This document shows positions 36,528 to 46,521 of a stretch of 64,000 nucleotides of DNA, one piece after another. Source of the stretch: Petunia secreta (Eukaryota; Streptophyta; Magnoliopsida; Solanales; Solanaceae). Every line of letters begins with the position of its first letter. Position 1 is the stretch's first letter. A program made the position numbers and the translations under genes. The stretch spans positions 24,125,501 to 24,189,500 of the forward strand of contig JARKIP010000038.1 of the NCBI GenBank assembly GCA_029990175.1. The letters run 5' to 3'. The notes beneath the pieces are model-generated. The model saw only the letters and a list, made by a program, of their open reading frames with translations, was not told the origin of the DNA and searched no databases.

Positions 36528-37292
36528 GTTGAATATACTTTTTTGTAATCAGGGAGTTTGGCTCTGGGATCCGGACAAATGAAATAAATATTCTCGCAGC
36601 CGCAATGCTCCCGAATTTTGTCCATAAACTCAGGCATGACAACACAAGTATACTCGGTGATCGAAATATTGAATTTGATGGTTTCTTAGAGAGGCATCTG
36701 AACTTGAATGCTACAGTCATTATCCAACTTCAATTTCTTTCGAAAATTTAAATGGGTTGTGCCTTTGGTGGAGGTTTCTTGACTTTCTTAATCTTGGTAG
36801 CCACCGTTGACTGCCAAGCCGCCGCCGCCGCACACTGCGGTAGAGCAGTGGTGGTGTCATCGCTAACAGCATTAAGCGCAACGTCGAGACTAGCGCCACT
36901 AACGTCGGAGTGATGGAATGTATTTGATCCTTGAGAAGCCATTAAGTAGAAAGTAGATATTGGGAATGTTTTATCAAGAATGTTCAACATAATTTCAATG
37001 GAAAATATGGCGGAAGTTTGCAACAGATTGCTTGAGAAGATAAAGTTAGAAAGGATTTTTTTGGGAACGTGAAGGTTTGGATAAAAAGCAAGAACCTCTT
37101 TTATAGGAGTGAGGTAATCATTACCTCGGGAACAGGCAGAAAATTGATCGTCGCATGATCGCGTGCACGTGGCCATGATGGGAAGTTGAAGTGACAATAG
37201 GCGTTTTGAAATACTCAGTCGAGATAGCGCCATGTGCTTTCCTGCTTAAACACTTCAAGCCACTTGACAAGTACACGGATGCTCACTCGGCA

Positions 37293-37307
37293 AGTGGGGA
37301 GACTATA
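37293..37307 (+). promoter_or_regulatory. Polypurine tract of the Tat element
   Basis: AGTGGGGAGACTATA lies immediately before the 3' LTR start TGTATTGG. Position and purine content fit the plus-strand primer. Confidence 0.6.
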
Positions 37308-37990
37308 TGTATTGGCCAAATTTTGGTTGGACACTCTATGACACGTGCCCGATGATGTGGCAAACACGGAGTAAGAATCAAAGAAAGCTCAACGAAGACT
37401 TGCTTCAAGAAACCGGTCAACTGCTGAGATGCATTGTTCAATCGGGTCAGCATTCAGACATTTTGATTCCAGATACAAAGAATTCTGCCTTCCAAAGAGA
37501 TAAATGTTATCCCCAACTGATTCTGCTATTTTCGAGGAGGGCGTTAATATAGATAAAAGCATTATCTGCCCATCGGAGAGGCATGGGGAGAGTGGAGTTT
37601 AACTGGACTTAGGACTCTACATCTATAAATAACTCCCTTGCCCCCACTTTATGAGGACTATGCTATCATTCTCTACTTTACCTACACTTTAAATACATAT
37701 TGTTGTTGCTTTGTATCTTGAACGATTGTCACTATTGTATCATTGCTTTGCTTTGGAGGAGACGAAGTTGACCTTCTTCCACTAGATCATGAGCACACCC
37801 ATAATCAATAAGATCTTTTATTGCTTTATTTTATCAGTGTTCTTCGTCTATTTTGTCGTTGTCATTGTTGTTCTTATATTAATTCAATCATAGTATTATC
37901 AATTCTTAAATTGGAATAACTTTTACTTCAATTGCTACACTTTTTGCATGTTCATTACATAATTTATCATACAGAACTTTCGATGGCTAG
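37308..37990 (+). mobile_element. 3' LTR of the Tat-lineage element (right boundary uncertain)
   Basis: Starts TGTATTGGCCAAATTTTGG right after the polypurine tract. Its first 300 bp match the fragment at 23276-23573. A TATAAATA box at 37624-37631 fits the U3 promoter. A terminal CA could not be fixed; a different repeat starts by 38041. Confidence 0.7.
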
Positions 37991-38040
37991 CCCTCAAAGT
38001 CTGTCAAAATCATTTAAATAAAAAAAATTTTAAGATACGT

Positions 38041-40485
38041 TGTTGAAACGACCTCGGTTAGTCGTTTTGGAAGTTAGGACTCTGATTGGCATGCCGATAA
38101 TTTTAAAATATTCGTAAGGTCCATTGAGACTTATCTGTAAAATTTGAGCTAAATCAGAACTCGTTTGGTAGGCATCGGAAGAAGGTTTCAGTTTTTATTG
38201 TCGATAAATATTAAAAAGAGATTTTCGAGCTCGATTTTGGCGAATGAGCTCCGATTCGAAATTCGAAAGCGTTGTTAGGTTCGTATGATTATTTGGGACT
38301 TTCGTAAACTTTTGAAAGTGAATTCCGAGGTTGTTCAGCTAGTTTCCGCTAAAGTGCAAATAATTTGACTTTTTCCTATTTAAATTCGCATCTTGAGTTT
38401 CGGGAACCCGATTTGAGATCGCCTTCGCGAGTATGCTATATATATTTTGTATAACTTGTATGCAAAAGTTGGAATTATTTTGAATATCGTAGGGTACCGT
38501 TTAAATTTTTACCGTAGCAGCGAATTTAAAAAAAAAGAAAGGAAAAGAATGAAATTGAAAAAGCTAAGGACGAGAAACAACATGAACAGAAACATGAGCA
38601 AGGAACGAGAAACAGAGAAAATTATCAGAAAAAAATGCCAGAAAATGAGAAAAGAGCCGGAAAAATAGTAGAATTTTTACCCCGAAACATTCAGGTAATG
38701 ATCTTAATGCATTATTTGAGTTTATTACATGTGTTTGAATATGTTCTAATGGTAAAACTTGAAATATTATACATCATTTTAATAATTTCAATTAATAGTT
38801 TAATGGGTCAAATGGATCCCGATAATTGAATTGATTATATATCCGTACTCAATGAGTCATGGACAATATATAAATGTAATTTATTTAGGGTTTGGTTATG
38901 TGACCTTAAACCCTGTACATAGGCATGGCCTGCGTATTGCGTATGCGAATAGGGTATCAGGTTCCTACCTGGATTGTCCTAAGATGTGAGCAATGAAGAC
39001 TTTAACCTTATGTGATATATTTTTCTGCTTATTGAACACAGTGGGATCGTTTGGCAATGAATCCAAAAGGATAAAGTGGTAGTTGGGTGGCAGTGTTAAC
39101 TTTGGAACGAGGTAAGTATTTATATCCATTTCTTTAGAGGCACCTGGCCTCGTGGATTTTCTACCACGTGATCCTTACGTGTGTAGCTGCCGATAGGCGT
39201 ACTCATTATGCCTTAGCTTTGGATTTACATTGTATATTATATGTTATGTCCTGTAGTTTGTATTGCATTGAGGATCTGAGCATTGTACTCTGGTTGTGAG
39301 TTGGCATCTACTTCCCGGCTGTCGATGAGACTCCCGCGCCGGTGAAGGGTTATTATTGCATCACATTGCATTCATATGCATTATATGTCATTCATATGCA
39401 TTACATTGCATATCATATTGGGTGCAGGAGTATTCTGCCCCAGGAGAGTGCAGGAGTATTCCGCCTCTGGTTTACATTTTATCGGGTGCAGGAGTATTCC
39501 GCCCCAGGAGCATGAGTATTTTGCTCTTATGTCAGATACTGAGTGCAGGAGTATTCTGCCTCAGTTTTACATTATATCGGGTGCAGGAGTATTCCGCCCC
39601 AGGAGAGTGCAGGAGTATTCCGCCTCTGGTTTATATCATATTGGGTGCAGGAGTATTCCACCCTAGGAGCAGGAGTATTCCGCTCCAGTTGGTTATCAGA
39701 TTGGATTCCCCTCGAATGCAGGAGTATTCCGCTTCGGGATGGGATGATGGGCACATGTGCCCCTTTGCATTATATTTCATTTCATTTCATCTCATTTCAT
39801 ACCATCGGGTAGACTTGCGGTACATGACTACTGTTCTGCTTATACGTGCATTGCTTATTTGTTGATATATTTCTGGCTCGTATTCCTGGTTGAGTTTATG
39901 GTTTCATACGTGTTTCCGGTTATTATCTGGCTCTTCCTTTTTATAATTTAAATAAGAGGAATTTGGTATATCTGTTTCTTCTCCCTGGCTAGCTATCTTA
40001 TTCTTTAAGGTGGCTAGTCTGCCCACTTATTGAGTCCTTTTGACTCACCCTTGTTTGTTGTTTGTTTCTTGTCTATCTATTTCATTTCGGCAAGTTCGCT
40101 CCAGGATTGAGTTCGCCACGTTGTGAAGGAGCGAAGACGACTTCAGCTGTCAGGGTGAGCCAGCTTTTATTCCGGATGGCTACCAGTTTATTGGTTATTA
40201 TTTCAGTTGCATTTTGCTCCCTTCAGGAGGTATCTGTCTTTTTTTGTACTCTTAGATGTCTAGTCTGGATAGCCCTAAACCTAGTATGTTGGGTAGTCAG
40301 CTGTAATTTCTTTTGTACAACTTAGAGGTATCAGTATGTTTGTGTTTTTTTTTTTTTTAATTTTGTTCTTATTTATGAATTGAATTATATTTATTTTCCT
40401 AATTTAATTGGCAAGGGTTCGCCCGACGGGTCTAGGGGAGGATGTCGGGTGCCCGCATGGCCTAGCCGGATTTTGGGTCGTGTCA
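38041..40485 (+). mobile_element. Solo-LTR-like or large non-autonomous repeat (boundaries tentative)
   Basis: Begins TGTTGAAACGACC and ends GGATTTTGGGTCGTGTCA, a TG...CA span of about 2.4 kb. The GCCTAGCCGGATTTTGGGTC end and the GTGAGCCAGCTTTTATTCCG stretch resemble 3' portions of LTRs common in Solanaceae genomes. It contains a minisatellite (39420-39735). No pol or gag sequence. Flanking 5-mers TACGT and TTTGT match only partly, so the insertion boundary is not proven. Frames inside are repeat by-products. Confidence 0.45.
39420..39735 (+). repeat. GCAGGAGTATTCCGCC minisatellite
   Basis: About ten copies of GTGCAGGAGTATTCYGCCYC, spaced irregularly and separated by AGGAG or TTTACATTATATCGG-type links. 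GGAGTATTCCG is itself near-palindromic. The array holds several frames open on both strands without protein-like composition. Confidence 0.85.
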
Positions 40486-41495
40486 TTTGTTGTGTAATTG
40501 ACTTATATTTCTTCATTCATTTAACTAATTTTTTAGGGAAATTTCAGTGGTTTGTCACTGAAAATTACGTCGGCAATATATGCCCATTCTAGAGCTATGT
40601 CCTCGCTTTCAACAAAATTTGATTCACTAACAATACAAATATATTTTAGTAGGTAATGAATGTTAGTAACACAGTTGGTTGGCCACCGGATTTTTAATTT
40701 ATTGGTGAGAGTTTGATTCCTCATATCGTAATTTCCTTCCTCATTTCCTCCACCCCTTACCACAGTTTTCTTTTCTTTTCTTTTTGTACAAATAAAAAAA
40801 AAGAATAAAAAATAAATTTTAGTAGTGCTTAATTTATACATAGAGGGGGCAATGTTGAATGCCATCCCCATGAACACCGTGAGAAAACTCAGAATTAAGG
40901 AGACTACAAGATCTTTTAACCACCAGCCTAAACATGATTTTTCATAATAGAGATGTCTACGAGGCTCCGAATTTACGCTAAAGGGTCCTGGCTGTACCTG
41001 GCATTTAATATTTAGCCTCTAAGGAAGGATTCTTGCAACAATGATTTTTAGTGGCGATTAGTCAGAATTTTGTTTGAACTAATCCAAGTTCCGCCTTCTG
41101 GCGCCAAAAATTAAAATTAAACAATATTTTAAGGGGGTTCAAAAGTTAAAAGTGGGACTGAAGTACCTTCTACTTCTGCCAAAATTACATTTCCTCAGTC
41201 ATGATTTTGATCTTGACAACAACAGCAACATGCTTAGCGTTTTTCCACAAGTAGGATCTAGAAAATGTGTAATGTACGTAACTTTACCCTACCAAAATAA
41301 AGATGTTGTTTTTAATAGACTCTTGGCTGAAGAAAAATAAATTAAAAAGTATGTTTGAAAGAAAAATAAGATTAAAATATTATAATAAAAAAATTTGTTT
41401 AGATAGGCAAAAATAAACACCTAACATTAATAGATATAAAGATGGAGAATAAGATAGAATGTCTATATAAGAATAATACTACTGCTAATAAGAGG
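40486..41495. other. Spacer, no gene seen
   Basis: AT-rich. Frames at 40533-40877 (minus) and 41152-41340 (plus) lack recognisable motifs. Confidence 0.4.
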
Positions 41496-43008
41496 GTGAG
41501 AAATTGAGGACTAGCCATTTTATACATGTTAAGAGGTTTATATCCACTATTACAAAATTAATAAAAATTTAGCTACTTATAATAAGCGGGACTGAAATAC
41601 CCTAAACATAGAAAATTAGGCTTCTCTCTTGTTCTTCCAACATCTTCTTCCTCTTCTTCAATAAGGGAAGTAACAACAGAGCTTTCATCTTTTCTTTTTC
41701 AATACGGGAATAATCTGGACAAATCCAAATCAAAAAATGATTAGTGGAAACTATCTAGCTCGAAAAATAATCAGTACAAACTCCAAAAAAAAGATATCCA
41801 AATCAAGAAACAAGAAAAAGATATTAAGATCCTGAATAATAATAAGTAAAAACCTCAGAATAACATCCTGGAGTTTGATATATGAACTAGTGAAAATCCC
41901 AGGATATTATCCTGGAGTTAGAACTCGTATAAGTGAAATCTCTGGGAAATTATGCTGCGATTTGAACTTGAATAAGTAAAAACTACAGAAAATTATGCTG
42001 CGATTTGAACTTGAATTAGAAAAATCTCCAGGAAATTATCCTGGGGTTTCAACTTGCCAACAGATGTAACAGAGCGCCATAGATTGATGAAGCAGAGAAG
42101 TATACACTTGCAAATCACTTGTTCTGGGGATTGTGGGGAGTCATCTCGGCTTATGTTAATAATATTTGAATTTGATTACATGGAGTATGTAAAGGGGGTG
42201 GGAGAGGAGAAAACAGAGTAGATGTGAGGATGCTTTTTTGAGGCTTCTCAGATCAGTTCCATTTATTCCTTAATCTACAAATTGAAGAATCAAATACAAA
42301 TTAACAGAAAAAATTGTAGAGACAAAAAAATGTCGTTTTATTTCTGCCAATAGTAATTTGCAGAGAGAATAAGTGTTTTAGGGTTTTAAGAAAGCGATAT
42401 GTATAAATTCAGATGGAGGCAAGAGTATTTTTATCCTTCCACTTATATTTTAGGAAGTATCGGCTATTTCTCAATTAGTTTGTTAGTATTGGCTATATCT
42501 TTCTAAGTGCTGCTAAAAGTCAAAAAATTTCGCTACATGTACCCTTTAACCTTAGTTATGGTTTTTTGTCCCTATTAAAGAATGGTTTAGCAAAATGGCC
42601 TCCGTAGGCAACACTTCACGTTAAAAAATTTTAACTGTTCCCTCGGGAGAAACACTTCAAGAGTAAATTGCAAATATTGCCTGCAAGGCAGCACTTCAAG
42701 TTATCTGGAGATAATGTTGACAGTGATAAAAGGTCAAGTGCTGTCACGGGGGCAACACTTGCAGCACTTGTCATTCTATACTTGAAGTGTTGCCCCCGTG
42801 GGTGCACTTTATACTTGAAGTGCTGCCCCGTGGGTGCACTTGTCAAGTTATAACTTGAAGTGTTGCTCCCGAGGGAGCACTTACTTAAAATTAGTGAGGT
42901 CATTTTTGTAAAACCACTTTAAGCGAGGTCAATAAGGCAAACAATTGCTTAAGGTGTCATAGTTTTGTAAATTACCTGTTAAAAGTGGCCACTCGATCAA
43001 ATTTTTAC
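41496..43008. mobile_element. Palindrome-core element P7 (1513 bp, 9-bp TSD)
   Basis: Flanked by an exact 9-bp direct repeat AATAAGAGG (41487-41495 and 43009-43017). The left end is GTGAGAAATTGAGGACTAGC and the right end is GGCCACTCGATCAAATTTTT followed by AC, imperfect inverted repeats. Two different cores are present: about 41840-42060 with tandem units containing CCAGGAAATTATCCTGG, and about 42540-42900 with AAGTGCTGCC/GGCAGCACTT words identical in type to 23608-24572. An internal GTCAAAAAATTTCGCTAC near 42516 looks like another terminus, so this may be two elements fused or nested. Confidence 0.65.
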
Positions 43009-43304
43009 AATAAGAGGTAAATTGCTAGATTATTATATAGCCTTCAGCTTCAACTGTAATCATGGACTTCTACACTTCCATATGGAGGGTGATTACTTTT
43101 GATCTTGGCATCTTCTCAAACTCTAGAATTGGACCAGGTTGAGGTCCAATTAAAACAGATCTTCATTAGTGATCCAGAGTATGCCACGTAGAACAAAACT
43201 TTGAGTCGGCCATTGAATTATCAAAAATGATGAGGAACCATTAGGCCCAAAAGCCCAATAAGCCCATTTCCAGTCTCAGTGGGAGGGAATTTCCCTCCAC
43301 CGCC

Positions 43305-46300
43305 ATGGCAGCTCGCGTCGTAAGATCCATCGGATTTTTATCGTCCTCCGCCACGGCGGCCGGAATTGAAACCGTTAGCCATGGCGTATTTAATTTTAAC
43401 AATTCACGACGGGCTTTGTATTCTTCGGAGAATCAGTTTCCTAAGACTAATAAGAAAATGAGTGATCGTCTCTCTGGTGTAATCGATTCGGTCAACGATC
43501 GTAAGCTTCCCCCTGAACTTCGTGGTCAACGTAATTCCGTTAGGTAACTGTTTTTACTTGCTAACACATTCTATGTTTAAGAATGGCAATTAAATTATAG
43601 TCTTTGTGTAGTTAGTAAATTCATTTCTAATAGTTTCTTATATAAGTAATTCAGTATAGCACTAGGTGAGAGGTAGCAGGTATCCGGTGGAATTAATAAA
43701 TTAAGATGGCATAAGCTGGCCCGGATACCACGTTATTTTTTTTAAAAAAAAAAAGTGAAATGAAACATGCATTGAAGTGTTATTAGGAAATGAAACATGA
43801 ATCTCGAGTGACATAAATCTGAAAGTGTCCTTTCGCTGTATTCGGGTGTTATAGTGATGTAATTTCATTGTACGTTAGGCTTTCAATTGCTATGTTGTTA
43901 CCAGTTACCACATTAGTTGTACAAGAGTTACCATTAGTATACCTTATGCTGTCTAACTGTTAATTTTCTCTTAGTCCAAGTCACTTTAAGTTCTTTAATA
44001 TATTTCTAAGCAATCCTCATAAATGAAAAGTCGTCAACGAAAATTTTATGAATTATTGGAGTACGATACATTTTTTTCCTAACCTGAGTTCTCATGGAAA
44101 TACAGAAGAATGTTCTTTGGATTCATAAAAATGTGTTGCATGATTCTCTCGCTTTCATTTAGTTACTTTTGCTGCTTTTGGCTTGACCAGTTGTGAATAG
44201 TAGGATTCTGATTTATCCTGGATGCTAAGAGTACAATCTTATAGTGTATTTGCTAATATTTATGCTGGTTTTAAATCTTTAATGGAATATTGATCAGGTC
44301 AGAAACTGATATTATCAATGTCGTTGAACAACGAATATGGCATTCCATGGAAGAAGGGCAATTTGAGAACTTGCCAGGGAAGGGAAAACCTTTGGACCTG
44401 AATACTAATCCTCACGCGGATCCAGCTGAAGATACCTTGTATAGGATCCTATCGAGAAATAAATGTGCACCTGAGTGGGTTGAATTGAACAAAGAGATTA
44501 GAAATAATGTAGCTGCGTGGAGATTAGCACTTAAAAAAGCATGGACGCACAAAGTCTCTGTCAGTGATTTTATGTGGATTGAGGCATCTGAGTCTCTAAA
44601 GCTGCAGATACGTGACATCAATAATAAGGTGAGAGGAGTGAGGAACTGATTTACTTTTCAACTACTTGTTGCTTTCTTGGTTTTTTCCCTATTCTGTGTG
44701 AGGTGAATTACTACTGCTTTATCTAATAGTTGTATGGTTGTTATCGTATGTTCCATATTTTCTCGTGCATATATTTAATGCTCTGTTATACAAGATGGCT
44801 GAACTAGGAGACTAGTTCCATAACTCTACTGAGCTTTGATTAAGTTCTTGGAAGATTCATAAAGCCATACCTTCATTTAGAAAAAGAACTCTCTTTGGTT
44901 TTCCGGTTGAGGGACAGTATATATGAGATGAACCATTTGGTGTGCTGCAACTATTAATAGAGGGTTTTAGAAGAATGACATAATGGTCCATGCAGGGGCG
45001 GAGCTAGGTAAGGCCAAGGGTGGTCAGACGAACAACCTTCGTCGGAAAATTATATTGGTAAAATTATATTGTGTAGATAGATCAAATATCAATTGAAACG
45101 GATAAATAGAATATCTTGAACAATCATGACAGCTATGTTGTAAGCAGCCCAGTGGTCACGGGACGTCATGCTGAAGCAGAGGTCTCAGGTTCGAATCCCT
45201 CGTCGACCGATTCTTGCTTTTTTTTTCCAAAACCAAAGCAAGAACAATCACTTTCTTTCAGATGTGCGTTAGCTTTTAGCTTTCGTTTTATTTCCTTTTT
45301 AGCTTTCTTTTACTAATTCATTCTAATACTGATTACCTTTATTAGTATTAGTGCTGCATTTTTTTTAGCTCTAGTTGTTTATAAGTTCTAATAAAAAGTT
45401 GGTCATTGAATTTTAATTAGCTTACAAGAAGCATATAGAAAAAAGGACAATAATATAAAGAAAAATTAAATTTGTTAAAATCTAGTGTTTACTGTTGGTT
45501 GATTTTGCTTAAAGTAGGTACGAAAAAGCATGTTTTCTATCTTGATATGAGCGTTTCGTATGAACTCTAAAACTTCCACGGAGAAATATTTTCAGAAACT
45601 GCCAAAAACAAATCGGGCGTCTCAAAAACTAGCTTAACCAAGAAAGAAATGTCGTCAAGTCAAAAGTACGTCATATAAAAAATTTTAGGTACATCCATTC
45701 ATCGAAAAAAATTTCTTTACTTCTTCAAAGTTTGAACACCCTTACTTAAACTTCTGGCTACCCCACTGGGTCCATGCAGCATGTGTATGAAGTATTAACA
45801 TTTCGTCAACTTTATCCCCTAAAATGCTTTCTGCAGCTATATTTTTCTAAATTGTCAGTGAAAAAACAATTTGACTTGGAGGTTTTTGTTTGTATCTTTT
45901 TTTTTTTTTTTTTTTTTTTGGGGGGGGGGGGGGGGTGGGGGGGGGGGTGGTGGTGGTTGGGGTTGATTTTTGAAAAACAATGCACGAATGTGGATTTAGC
46001 CTCGGAAGAATTAGGTATGCAAATAAGTAGCTTTGAAAAAATACATAAAACTTTATAGTCATTTCCTTATAGATCAAAACTGCCTAGACATCTTTGTTTG
46101 CTACTAAATGAGTTTCATTAGAAGGGGGAAACAAGAAATGGTTTATAGGCAAAAGAAGATTGTTCAGTTACTTCTGACAGTGGCCCTTTGTTTTCTGCCA
46201 AAGTCCAAAAGCTCCTTGGGTGTTCTTGAGTTGTGGTTTTATTTCTCAAAACCGTCTTGCTGTTGGTAAAATGTTTTTCAAATTGGCATAGGAACATGTT

Positions 46301-46521
46301 CAGCTGGCACATTTTAGAATTCTTCTTTTTTCCTTTTTTGTTTGCATATTTTAGAATTGTTGAGATTTAGACTAGTAAATCAGAGCCGCAATATACTAAA
46401 ATATGAGCTTTGGCTGCAGGTTTTCAGATACAACCTTATTGTCCCCTTTGGCCGCCAAATGCATGGACTGAAGTGGGAGAAGGAAATTGACAAACTGGAA
46501 GAAGAAAGTACAGGGAGCTGA
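43305..46521 (+). CDS. DNAJC28-like: DnaJ homolog subfamily C member 28-like protein (DUF1992), 3 exons
   Basis: Exons 43305-43543, 44298-44628 and 46420-46521 join in phase with GT/AG introns, giving 223 residues. The first about 40 residues (MAARVVRSIGFLSSSATAAG and on to NNSRRALYSS) are Arg/Ser-rich with few acids, like a mitochondrial presequence. The DUF1992/DNAJC28 conserved domain follows (about residues 85-200): VEQRIWHSMEEGQFENLPGK, GKPLDLNTNP, then VFRYNLIVPFGRQMHGLKWE encoded by exon 3. No J domain with HPD is present, as in plant members of this family. The molecular role is not well defined; a mitochondrial chaperone-related function is inferred from family and targeting. Exon 3 is needed because the exon-2 frame stops at 44649, before the conserved C-terminal motif. 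Intron 2 (1.8 kb) houses a hAT-type insertion and a T/G homopolymer run. The ATG context CCGCCATGG is favourable. Confidence 0.9.
44993..45768. mobile_element. Non-autonomous hAT element (776 bp) in DNAJC28-like intron 2
   Basis: Exact 8-bp duplication GGTCCATG at 44985-44992 and 45769-45776. The ends CAGGGGCGGAGCTAG and CTGGCTACCCCACTG are inverted with about 11/15 matches, the CAGGGGCGGA style typical of plant hAT MITEs. There is no transposase. It contains a tRNA-like segment (GTGGTCAC near 45150; exact B-box GGTTCGAATCC near 45189). Confidence 0.85.
45898..45957. repeat. T-run followed by G-run (about 20 T, then about 30 G with a few T)
   Basis: Homopolymer junction in intron 2 of the DNAJC28-like gene. 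G-runs of this length can form quadruplexes and are prone to assembly error. Confidence 0.9.

Larger units (their letters stand above)
33351..36942 (-). pseudogene. Tat-lineage antisense ORF (unknown function), interrupted
   Basis: Minus-strand frames form one broken gene. It starts MASQGSNTFHHSDVSGAS (36942) with an Ala/Pro/Lys-rich N terminus, then continues as VAFKFRCLSKKPSNSIF and FGSIAAARIFISFVRIPEPN (36523-36720). A hAT insertion interrupts it at 35534-36527. The frame resumes as SIHDRLFIPNSSGHRIFVSD and YIPKVYQGWIFYLFKRG (35148-35520), then a Lys/Ala-rich middle (34200-34809), and finally coiled-coil-like segments (LAEAKALRESDLEAQVEMFK, 33621-33899; DLRRNLMIVEARRAVFNEMS, 33351-33548). 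Proteins of this layout are encoded in antisense in Grande-type elements and are often annotated as putative plant transposon proteins. Their function is not established. Stops, frameshifts and the insertion show it is inactive. Confidence 0.65.
28341..37307 (+). mobile_element. Ty3/gypsy Tat-lineage retrotransposon, internal region, defective
   Basis: Order: primer-binding site, truncated pol (RT, RNase H, integrase) on the plus strand to 32132, a long antisense ORF on the minus strand (33351-36942), a polypurine tract (AAGTGGGGAGA near 37293), then the 3' LTR. An antisense ORF between integrase and 3' LTR is characteristic of the Grande/Tat group. Gag and protease are missing. Two later insertions are nested: a Stowaway MITE (30280-30536) and a hAT derivative (35534-36527). 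Confidence 0.8.

Noticed and set aside
36748..37233. Independent gene starting upstream of the Tat antisense ORF (MALSRLSISK...)
   Set aside because: Its second half is the antisense ORF N terminus (MASQGSNTF...). The upstream extension is probably leader sequence near the polypurine tract.
39356..39865. Protein-coding ORFs over the GGAGTATTCC array
   Set aside because: Several overlapping frames on both strands are open because of the repeat; no family motif and the wrong context (LTR-like block).
38041..40485. Complete autonomous LTR retrotransposon
   Set aside because: No second LTR, primer site or pol sequence; flanking 5-mers do not match exactly, so only a solo-LTR-like call is kept.
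45140..45205. Genuine tRNA gene
   Set aside because: Only A-box-like and B-box motifs are present; no cloverleaf with an acceptor stem could be paired, and it lies inside a hAT element.
45774..46077. Gly/Trp-rich or Pro-rich small proteins
   Set aside because: They are translations of the T/G homopolymer tract within an intron.
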